A DNA stretch of 28,440 bases, from NCBI GenBank assembly GCA_003550445.1, contig PUKG01000212.1, positions 1 to 28,440 of the forward strand. The letters run 5' to 3'. Below, in pieces: positions 22,299 through 28,440 of this stretch (the first letter of the stretch is position 1; each line of letters starts with the position of its first letter). The stretch is from Halobacteroidaceae bacterium (GTDB lineage Bacteria; Bacillota; Halanaerobiia; B1SED10-174). Made by a program: the position numbers and the translations under genes. The notes under the pieces are model-generated. The model had not been told where the DNA came from, ran no database searches, and saw nothing but the letters and a program-made list of their open reading frames with translations.

Positions 22299-23295
22299 CT
22301 CCCTCTTCCTCCTTTAAATTTTCCGCGTCCCCGGTTATCCTTATAGCCATTCGGTCCTTAATTTTTCCTGGTTTCCCGGTAAATTTTAACTTGTTCCCAA
22401 TTTTTACTCTAAGGTCCTTTTCAACCGATGTCCCCAGGAGAAGGACGTCTCCCTCCTGCAGGTTTAAGAGGTCTTCAACACAGATTTCAGTGGGTGGGAA
22501 TTCCGCCCCTATTTCCAAAAAACTTGTCGATAAACGTTTCTTTATCCCATCCTGGAACTGGATTTTCTTCTCCTGCATACTGGAAAACCAGTGCTGGGCA
22601 GTTAACCTTCCCACAACAGGTTCCAGCATCAGGTGGGGCATACAAAAATTTACCAGTCCCTCTACTTCATTGACAACAACTTCAAATGTTACAAGGATAA
22701 TCATGTCATTATGGTGGACAATTTGTGTAAAAAGGGGATTTGATTCCAGTTCCTTTAGTTCCGGGTTCATCCCGGATACAACGTTTTGCCAGGCTTCAGG
22801 TAATTCCCTCAACATCCAATTCATAACCTGCCGGAGGGCCATTCCTTCTATATCGGTGAACACCCGACTGTCCATTTGTTTTGAAGCGCCCCACCCTCCA
22901 AATAGTCTGTCGACGATGGAAAAGGCAATATTTGGGTTTATTTCCAATAAACACTGGCCTTTCAGGGGTTCAAGCTCACCAATTCCTATTACGGTAGGTG
23001 CCGGGAGGGATCGAGTAAATTCTTCATAGCTCAGGGCTTCTACAGAGGCTACTTTCATGTCAACAAAGGTCCTTAGTTGTGCGGAAAGGGCAGTGGATAC
23101 ATAACGAGCATAGTTTTCATAGATCATCTGAAGGGTCCGGATTTGGTCCCGGGCCAGTTTTTTGGGATGGCGAAAATTATAGGCCTTAACTTTTTCTTTT
23201 TCTTCCTCTTTTCCCAGTTCTTCCGGGGACTTTTCCCCCGAGGATAGTTCATTTAAGAGCTGGTCAATTTCCTTTTGGCTTAAGACTTCGGACAT
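22291..23295 (-). CDS. fliM: Flagellar motor switch protein FliM
   Basis: The 334-aa protein has the N-terminal CheY-P-binding peptide LSQKEIDQLL (residues 5-14). The middle CheC-like domain follows (YNFRHPKKLARDQIRTLQMI through GLVNFCMPHLMLEPV), with the rotor motif GGWGAS in place of the usual GG-G region. The C-terminal SpoA domain includes LLNLQEGDVLLLG. GGGGGTGG precedes the ATG. It forms the C ring with FliY and FliG. The intact CheY-binding peptide implies chemotactic control, although no cheY is in this window. Confidence 0.97.
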   Translation of the reverse strand: MSEVLSQKEIDQLLNELSSGEKSPEELGKEEEKEKVKAYNFRHPKKLARDQIRTLQMIYENYARYVSTALSAQLRTFVDMKVASVEALSYEEFTRSLPAPTVIGIGELEPLKGQCLLEINPNIAFSIVDRLFGGWGASKQMDSRVFTDIEGMALRQVMNWMLRELPEAWQNVVSGMNPELKELESNPLFTQIVHHNDMIILVTFEVVVNEVEGLVNFCMPHLMLEPVVGRLTAQHWFSSMQEKKIQFQDGIKKRLSTSFLEIGAEFPPTEICVEDLLNLQEGDVLLLGTSVEKDLRVKIGNKLKFTGKPGKIKDRMAIRITGDAENLKEEEGDE

Positions 23296-23307
23296 AATTC
23301 CACCCCC

Positions 23308-23727
23308 TTACTGAACAACAAATTCGGTAAAGTAAACATTGCGGACAATTTCTTCCCCGAGAATCGAGTTAATTTCCCGGATAATTTCTTCTTTGAGATT
23401 TGAGGCAGCAGGATCTTCAATTGCTTCTTCCCCTGAACCCCGCAAAACTTTGATTATTGCATCCCGGATCTGTGCCCGGTTTTTACTTAAAGCCTCTTCT
23501 GAATCTCTCCCTATAACCTCAAGAGAAATTTCTGTCCTTACAATCCTTAAAGACCTTTGATGCTGGACATTTACCACGAATTCCCCCAGTTCGGCAATCT
23601 CTCCGGGTTTTTCGGAAGGGTCCTGGGGAACGTTCTGCCAGAACAGGAAAAAAAAGGTTATTCCTCCGGCCATTATCAATACTATCAAGACTCCAAAGAT
23701 TATCAAAAAAACTTTACCCTTCGCCAT
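23308..23727 (-). CDS. fliL: Flagellar basal-body-associated protein FliL
   Basis: The 139-aa protein has one N-terminal membrane segment (residues 4 to about 30) and a periplasmic FliL domain: LGEFVVNVQHQRSLRIVRTE, then DAIIKVLRGSGEEAIEDPAA and the end VRNVYFTEFVVQ. FliL surrounds the stator and supports torque. The ATG at 23727 has GAGGGG four bases upstream and overlaps motB by 14 bases. Confidence 0.94.
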   Translation of the reverse strand: MAKGKVFLIIFGVLIVLIMAGGITFFFLFWQNVPQDPSEKPGEIAELGEFVVNVQHQRSLRIVRTEISLEVIGRDSEEALSKNRAQIRDAIIKVLRGSGEEAIEDPAASNLKEEIIREINSILGEEIVRNVYFTEFVVQ

Positions 23728-24478
23728 AAAACCCCTCCTCTCTCCACAATAGGTCAAATTCTACACTTCGCCTGATCAAAATATCTACCCGGCGGTTTAT
23801 TGCCCTGTTTTCCGGGGAATCATTTGGACGGATAGGCTGAAACTCTCCATATCCCGCTGCAGAAAACTGTTCGGGGGGAAGCCCTTTTTCCTCAATCAGG
23901 TACCTGATTACATTGGTGGCTCTTGTTGTCGATAATTCCCAGTTGGAAGGAAACTCAGGGGTGTTAATTGGCCAGTCATCAGTATGCCCTTCAACGGTTA
24001 CATCATTATCCACGGCTTCAAAGAAACTCGATAATTCCCCAAGTATTTCTCTGGCCTGGGGGAGTAATTGGGCTTCTCCGAGCTCAAATAATATCCGCCC
24101 GGGGAAACGGATTAAAAGCCCTTCGTCAACAAAAGCAACTTCAACTTCATCCTCCAGGCCTTTTTCTTCAAGGTAGGCCATGATATCAGCGAACATCTGT
24201 TCAAATTCCAGGCGAGACCTCTCAATCTGGCCAAGTAATTCATCTCTCTGTCCCGCTTCAATCAAATCTTCCCGGGAAATGGTTCTCCCTCCGTCCAGTA
24301 CTCCAAGCTGCTGTTGAAGTTGTGAAATAATCAAGGAAAACTTTTCCAGGTCCAGGGTGGACATTGAAAAAAGTAGAACAAAAAAGCACAGCAGAAGAGT
24401 CATCATATCACCGTAGGTGACCATCCAGGAAGGAGAACCAGCTTTTTTTGCTTCTTTTTTTCCCGGTTTTCTAGACAT
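23714..24478 (-). CDS. motB: Flagellar stator protein MotB, sodium-type features
   Basis: The protein (254 aa) has a short basic N terminus, one membrane segment with the essential Asp at residue 24 (YGDMMTLLLCFFVLLFSMS), a plug/linker region, and a C-terminal OmpA-like peptidoglycan-binding domain (TVEGHTDDWPI, ENRAINRRVDILI). The residues after Asp24 resemble sodium-driven PomB and MotS more than proton-driven MotB. The start at 24478 matches the family; it overlaps motA by 8 bases. The longer frame up to 24613 lies inside motA. Confidence 0.95.
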   Translation of the reverse strand: MSRKPGKKEAKKAGSPSWMVTYGDMMTLLLCFFVLLFSMSTLDLEKFSLIISQLQQQLGVLDGGRTISREDLIEAGQRDELLGQIERSRLEFEQMFADIMAYLEEKGLEDEVEVAFVDEGLLIRFPGRILFELGEAQLLPQAREILGELSSFFEAVDNDVTVEGHTDDWPINTPEFPSNWELSTTRATNVIRYLIEEKGLPPEQFSAAGYGEFQPIRPNDSPENRAINRRVDILIRRSVEFDLLWREEGFYGEG

Positions 24479-25274
24479 TGGAATCAACCACCATCTCCAT
24501 TTCGTCTCCTTCCTCAGCCCCTTCTCCAACGGGGCCTGTAGAAAGGAAAGCCTGGAGTTTTTCCTCGACAATTCTCGGGTTTTCTCCCGCTTGAATTGAG
24601 AGGATACCTTCAATCATTACTTCTTTAATCAGTATTTCTTCCTCGCTCTTTACCTTTAATTTCCCCGCGATGGGAAGAAAAACCAGGTTTGCAAAAAGGG
24701 TCCCATAAAGGGTTGTCAAAAGAGCAGTAGCTAACCCGCTTCCAATACTTTCCGGATCTTCAAGTGCACTGAGCATGCGTATCAAGCCGATGAGGGTTCC
24801 AATCATTCCAAAGGCGGGAGCGAAAGTACCCATGTTGGTGAAAATTTCCTGGCCCTTTTTATGTCTTTCCTCAACAAAAGTGATTTTAGTTTCCAGGATA
24901 TTCCTTACCAGCTGGGGATCGGTACCGTCCACAACAAGCTGAATTCCCTTTTTCAGGAAATCGTTGTCAAGAGGTTCCACCTCTTCCTCGAGAGCAAGGA
25001 GACCTTCTCTTCGAGCTTTTTCGGCAAAACCAACAAGGATGTTTGTTACTTCGTCGGTATCCGTCTTTTTCCCGACAAAGGCAACACCCAGGAGTTTAAA
25101 AACATTTCCCACTTCAGAAAGGGAAAAACTTATCATGGTGGCAGCAAGCGTTCCTCCAAGGACGATCATCAGGGAGTTCAGGCTAATATAGATTATCGCA
25201 TCCCCTTCAAGGAGGATTGCTCCAGCAACAAGCACTATTCCTATTAAAAGCCCTATTAGGGTTCCTAAATCCAT
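24471..25274 (-). CDS. motA: Flagellar stator protein MotA (PomA/MotP-like)
   Basis: The 267-aa protein has four membrane segments and MotA/PomA signatures: MDLGTLIGLLIG at the start, then LMIVLGGTLAATMISF, GTFAPAFGMIGTLIGLIRML and ALLTTLYGTLFANLVFLPIA. With MotB it forms the ion channel that drives rotation. The ATG overlaps the flbD stop codon as TAATG, with GAGGTGG upstream. It has an acidic C-terminal tail. Confidence 0.96.
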   Translation of the reverse strand: MDLGTLIGLLIGIVLVAGAILLEGDAIIYISLNSLMIVLGGTLAATMISFSLSEVGNVFKLLGVAFVGKKTDTDEVTNILVGFAEKARREGLLALEEEVEPLDNDFLKKGIQLVVDGTDPQLVRNILETKITFVEERHKKGQEIFTNMGTFAPAFGMIGTLIGLIRMLSALEDPESIGSGLATALLTTLYGTLFANLVFLPIAGKLKVKSEEEILIKEVMIEGILSIQAGENPRIVEEKLQAFLSTGPVGEGAEEGDEMEMVVDSNV

Positions 25275-25471
25275 TATTGCCACCTCTCCCCATTGAAAAT
25301 CTGCCTTTTGAATTCAATCGTCTTTTGAATAACTTCATCGACACTTTCCCGAACCAGTATTTTCCGGTTAGTTGTTAAAGAAATTACTGTATCCGGGGTC
25401 TTTTCCACAAACTCAATCAAATCACAATTAACCACTATTTTTGTACCATCGAAGCGGGTTAGCTTTAACAT
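25274..25471 (-). CDS. flbD: FlbD/SwrD family flagellar protein
   Basis: The 65-aa protein matches the small FlbD family of Firmicutes flagellar clusters: MLKLTRFDGTKIVVNCDLIE, then VEKTPDTVISLTTNRKILV and an amphipathic C-terminal helix. In Bacillus the homologue SwrD raises flagellar power. It stands between flgE and motA, overlapping motA by one base. This FlbD is unrelated to the Caulobacter regulator of the same name. Confidence 0.92.
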   Translation of the reverse strand: MLKLTRFDGTKIVVNCDLIEFVEKTPDTVISLTTNRKILVRESVDEVIQKTIEFKRQIFNGERWQ

Positions 25472-25495
25472 TACTCTTTAGCCCTCCCCTGTTTT

Positions 25496-26743
25496 TTAAC
25501 GGGCCATGTTAGCCAGTTCCTGCAGCATCTGATCTACCGTTGAGATGATCCGGGAGTTAACCTGATAACCGCGCTGAGTTACAATCATACTGGAAAATTC
25601 TTCAGCAAGGTCAACATTACTCATCTCAAGGGCTGCCGTTCGCATTTCTCCTCTACCACCTGTCCCGGGCTGTCCTATCTGGGAAATCCCCGAGTTTACC
25701 GATTCCGAGAACATTGTATCTCCTTCTTTGATCAGTCCGTCAGGATTATTAAAGTTGGCTACTGCAACCTGACCGAGGTTCCGAGTCACTCCGTTGGTAT
25801 AGGTCCCTATTACAATTCCATTATCATCAATGGTAAAGGATTGGAGGGAACCCATACGGTTCCCGTCAAGGTTATTGGCTTCAGCAGAGTATTCTCCGGA
25901 AAACTGGGTAATTTCCTCAAGCCTTAATTGTAATCCATCAATGTCATTTGCTCCGTTGTCAAAGTTCTCCAGTCCGATACTTGCAATTAAGTCATCCCCA
26001 CCCCCAACGGTACTTAACCTGCCTTCTTCAAAAACGAGGGGGATGTCTTCCCCATCAGTAATTTCAAAAGAACCATCATTGGATACAGTCAAGTTCCACT
26101 CGTTATTTTCCATTTTCTCAAATTCCAGGATTAACTCGTGGCGGGACCCAAACTCGTCGTAAATTGAAAGAGAAGTCTGGTGGATTGTCCCTATAGGTCC
26201 ATCAGAATCCAGGTTTCCAGCAAAATCAATGTAACTACTCGCCTGAGCACCCATTACATCGCCAATAGGAATCCGGATATCAGAGATGTTCTGATCAGTA
26301 TTAATGTCCCCGGTTGCTCTATCAGCTCTCCATCCCTGCAATCGAAGTCCATTTCCGGAGTTAACCAGGAAACCTCCGCTGTCCATGGAAAGGTTTCCAG
26401 CTCTAGTATAAAAACGTTCTTCTCCATCCCGGAGGATGAAAAACCCGTTTCCGTCTATTGCAAGGTCTGTACTCTGGCCGGTTGATTCCAGGCTGCCCTG
26501 TTCGTGGTTTGTATCAATACTTCCCACCTGGACACCAAGGCCAACCTGTACGGGGTTTATCCCTCCCCGGTTTCCAGTTGGGCCAGCGGGCCCCTGAATC
26601 ATCTGGCTTAACATTTCCTGGAATGTTGCCCTGTCTTTTTTATAACCAACGGTGTTTACGTTGGAGATGTTATGCCCGATTACATCCATTCTGGTTTGAT
26701 GAGCATTTAATCCGGCCACACCGGAATAAAGTGAACGCATCAT
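25496..26743 (-). CDS. flgE: Flagellar hook protein FlgE
   Basis: The 415-aa protein has the N-terminal hook/rod motif (MRSLYSGVAGLNAHQTRMDV, IGHNISNVNTVGYKKDRATF), the D1 region QSTDLAIDGNGFFIL, a variable middle with FlgE D2-type strands, and the C-terminal LEMSNVDLAEEFSSMIVTQR with GYQVNSRIISTVDQML. The start at 26743 (ATG ATG) lies after GAGGAGG. The protein is acidic overall. The leader before it can fold (see the regulatory entry at 26757-26819). Confidence 0.96.
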   Translation of the reverse strand: MMRSLYSGVAGLNAHQTRMDVIGHNISNVNTVGYKKDRATFQEMLSQMIQGPAGPTGNRGGINPVQVGLGVQVGSIDTNHEQGSLESTGQSTDLAIDGNGFFILRDGEERFYTRAGNLSMDSGGFLVNSGNGLRLQGWRADRATGDINTDQNISDIRIPIGDVMGAQASSYIDFAGNLDSDGPIGTIHQTSLSIYDEFGSRHELILEFEKMENNEWNLTVSNDGSFEITDGEDIPLVFEEGRLSTVGGGDDLIASIGLENFDNGANDIDGLQLRLEEITQFSGEYSAEANNLDGNRMGSLQSFTIDDNGIVIGTYTNGVTRNLGQVAVANFNNPDGLIKEGDTMFSESVNSGISQIGQPGTGGRGEMRTAALEMSNVDLAEEFSSMIVTQRGYQVNSRIISTVDQMLQELANMAR

Positions 26744-26756
26744 GGTTAAAATACCT

Positions 26757-26819
26757 CCTCTTTTTTGGACCCATTGCTTCAATCATTCAGCAACGGCGGC
26801 TTCCTCACAAAAGAGGTCC
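26757..26819 (-). promoter_or_regulatory. Foldable leader before flgE
   Basis: CCGTTGCT (26796-26789) pairs with AGCAATGG (26778-26771) over 8 bp. CCTC (26816-26813) pairs locally with GAGG (26806-26803), or alternatively CCTCTTTT (26816-26809) pairs with AAAAGAGG (26764-26757), which covers part of the flgE ribosome binding site. The alternatives exclude each other. No promoter or T-tract terminator is seen. Confidence 0.4.
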
Positions 26820-26823
26820 AGCC

Positions 26824-27213
26824 TTAATCCATAATTATCGCACTATCAATGTTGGTAAATACATTCTCTCGCATGCTATTCCCGTCCAGGGCAGTTATTA
26901 CCATATTGTTTTTTACACTAACAACATAGGCATTATCTCCCATTACAACGAGGGACTCTTTTGCTCCTTTTGCAGCCGCCTTTTGCACCGCGTCATCAAG
27001 GCGCTGAATTTCCTGGTTATCCAGCTTTATCGATCGGCTCATCATCCTATCAGCTGCGTGCTTTGAAAACTGGACCCCTTTTCCCTTTATCTTCTTCTCC
27101 AGGACTTTCTGGAAGCTATCTCCCTTTTTTTCGGGGGCATGAGTCTGGGGTTTTGATTGTGGCGTGCTTAAGGGTTTTATTACCCGTCCCCCGGGAAGAA
27201 TTTTATCCGTCAT
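26824..27213 (-). CDS. Flagellar operon protein, TIGR02530 type
   Basis: The 129-aa protein matches the small conserved flagellar-operon family found between flgD and flgE in many Firmicutes: FQKVLEKKIKGKGVQFSKHA, then ADRMMSRSIKLDNQEIQRLD and SLVVMGDNAYVVSVKNNMVI with a C-terminal acidic end. Its exact role is not established. The ATG at 27213 has GGGGTGA upstream and overlaps flgD by 11 bases. Confidence 0.88.
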   Translation of the reverse strand: MTDKILPGGRVIKPLSTPQSKPQTHAPEKKGDSFQKVLEKKIKGKGVQFSKHAADRMMSRSIKLDNQEIQRLDDAVQKAAAKGAKESLVVMGDNAYVVSVKNNMVITALDGNSMRENVFTNIDSAIIMD

Positions 27214-27679
27214 CCCTCTCACCCCTTATTGAACTGATCCCGACAATTTGGCTCATTGGATATTCCTCGCCATTTTCCAGGATTACCTTTGGCCCGTATT
27301 CCGTGAAACTAATCTCCTGGACAATTCCCTTGATTTCGTCCTCAGTACCTTTAATTGTTACTTCTTTGCCAATTAGGGAACTGGCTTGATAGAGGAAATT
27401 ACTTTCCAGAAAAGTGTTAAGGCTACGGTTCATCTGCTGCATCTGTTCCAGGGAGCTGAATTGGGCCATTTGGGCAATGAACTCCTTGTCTTCCATTGGA
27501 TTCATTGGGTCCTGGTAGCGTAACTGGGTAATCAGGATTTTCAAAAAAGCATCCCTATCCAGATCAATTTCTTCAGAGGTTGCAATAGGACTATCATTTT
27601 GAGATGTTACACCCTGTTGTTTTTCCGGTTTTTGCATAATATCTACAGAAGTTGTTTTACCTGTTGCGTGGATAAACAT
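27203..27679 (-). CDS. flgD: Flagellar hook capping protein FlgD
   Basis: The 158-aa protein has the FlgD N-terminal signature DAFLKILITQLRYQDPMNPM, then EFIAQMAQFSSLEQM. The C-terminal part is short (SLIGKEVTIKGTEDEIKGIV), without the tudor/FnIII domains of longer FlgD proteins. It caps the growing hook. A perfect AGGAGGTG lies before the ATG. The gene follows fliK by 11 bases. Confidence 0.94.
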   Translation of the reverse strand: MFIHATGKTTSVDIMQKPEKQQGVTSQNDSPIATSEEIDLDRDAFLKILITQLRYQDPMNPMEDKEFIAQMAQFSSLEQMQQMNRSLNTFLESNFLYQASSLIGKEVTIKGTEDEIKGIVQEISFTEYGPKVILENGEEYPMSQIVGISSIRGERDDG

Positions 27680-27690
27680 TTTTTCACCTC

Positions 27691-28440
27691 CTAAACGCGA
27701 TAATCAACCTGATTTTTCTCAAGAATGCTGTAGAGGCTTTCCTCAATGTTTTCCTTGCTTTCCCCTGAACCGGCTTCCTTTTGGAGAAATTCCCACTGCT
27801 CTTGTTGGGGATCCTGGGTTCCTTCTTTCTGAACATTTACATCAACATCATCGAAGGTAAATCCTTCCCGGGAAAGGTTATCACGAAGATTGGTCAGGTT
27901 ATTTTCCAGAATATCCCGGGCCAGGTGGTTCTCTACCTGGAAATGGGCTCTTAACTGTCCATCCTCAAGGACAACCCTCATTCTGAGGCCTCCTAAATAT
28001 TCGGGTCGAAGTTTGATTTCCATTGTTCCTTCTTCCCTATTTTTTAGGGACATTCGAGCCTGGTCAACAATCTGCCGAAAAACATCTGGAGCCCTATTGG
28101 GAATTTCAACCTGCCGGATCGGTTCAGGAGACTGTTGCCTGATCTCGAACCTCTGGGATGGCTGGAAAGATTCGAACTGAAATCCTTCCCTTTCCTTCCC
28201 CTGGCTAAAACTTTTTCCTCGTTCCTTGCCCCCTTGCTGGGAAGCCAAAAACGGTTCAAAGGTTTTTCCCAAAATCCCTCGAGGATTTTTTGCGGTTTCG
28301 CCTTTTTCCCCCGACAATGAATTGCTACTGCTCTCCCTTTTTTTGTCACCGCCATCCAAAAAATTTCTTAATGGTTGACGGGAATTCAATAACTTTTCCT
28401 CATCAAAAGAAAGATCCGGTTCAAGGGGTTGGGAAACAAA
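27691..28440 (-). CDS. fliK: Hook-length control protein FliK, C-terminal part
   Basis: The frame is open to the window edge and reads through 28389, so the gene begins outside. The visible 249 codons contain a Ser/Gly/Gln/Lys-rich, low-complexity ruler region and then the conserved C-terminal Flg_hook domain: MEIKLRPEYLGGLRMRVVLE, then DGQLRAHFQVENHLARDILE and NNLTNLRDNLSREGF. FliK measures hook length and triggers the FlhB switch. The C-terminal tail is Gln/Glu-rich. Its position before flgD is the usual one. Confidence 0.9.
   Translation of the reverse strand, partial: FVSQPLEPDLSFDEEKLLNSRQPLRNFLDGGDKKRESSSNSLSGEKGETAKNPRGILGKTFEPFLASQQGGKERGKSFSQGKEREGFQFESFQPSQRFEIRQQSPEPIRQVEIPNRAPDVFRQIVDQARMSLKNREEGTMEIKLRPEYLGGLRMRVVLEDGQLRAHFQVENHLARDILENNLTNLRDNLSREGFTFDDVDVNVQKEGTQDPQQEQWEFLQKEAGSGESKENIEESLYSILEKNQVDYRV

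Noticed and set aside
24479..24613. 45-residue N-terminal extension of MotB
   Set aside because: It lies inside motA in another frame, and the family N terminus and spacing fit the ATG at 24478.

Overview
The window reads as a chromosomal segment of a Firmicutes-type (Bacillota) bacterium that has an outer membrane. The Firmicutes signs are a sporulation-type sigma factor SigH, a FliY-type motor switch gene, FlbD, FapA, and strong GGAGGTGA-like ribosome binding sites with frequent TTG and GTG starts. The outer-membrane signs are genes for the flagellar P ring (flgI), L ring (flgH) and P-ring chaperone (flgA), plus a small secreted beta-barrel-like protein ending in Phe. Diderm Firmicutes such as Halanaerobiales fit best, and a sodium-type MotB motif agrees with a halophile, but the lineage is an inference. 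Every gene I can support is on the minus strand, so transcription runs from high to low coordinates. I saw no tRNA, rRNA, CRISPR, IS element or prophage gene, and no gene-free stretch longer than 300 bases.

Region A (28440 to 6179) is one long flagellar gene cluster, in transcription order: fliK (5' part outside the window), flgD, a TIGR02530-type gene, flgE, flbD, motA, motB, fliL, fliM, fliY (interrupted by an in-frame TGA), fliO, fliP, fliQ, fliR, flhB, flhA, flhF, a PilZ protein, a 65-aa membrane protein, fliA, fapA, a 92-aa unknown, flgF, flgG, flgA, flgH, flgI, flgJ. It encodes hook, stator, switch, export gate, flagellar sigma factor, rod and outer rings. Many genes overlap or are separated by only a few bases, so they are probably translated in a coupled way. 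It ends at a hairpin terminator that contains the flgJ stop codon. flhG, cheY and other chemotaxis genes often found in such clusters are absent here.

Region B (6074 to 4041) holds a bifunctional phosphoglucose/phosphomannose isomerase, then a separately promoted pair: an ECF transporter S component and a DUF1893 protein. The pair has a short leader RNA that can sequester its own ribosome binding site.

Region C (3957 to 149) holds the putative outer-membrane protein and its terminator, a 51-aa membrane ORF and a polysaccharide deacetylase, sigH with a degenerate ComF-like gene behind a clear sigma-A promoter, a cold-shock gene with promoter, leader hairpin and terminator, and the ribosome hibernation factor hpf. 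A further minus-strand gene starts at 32 and leaves the window; it has its own promoter and a 17-bp palindrome.

The most notable observation is the fliY gene. It is split by a single in-frame TGA immediately before its second CheC-type phosphatase motif, while the reading frame, length and family similarity continue on both sides.
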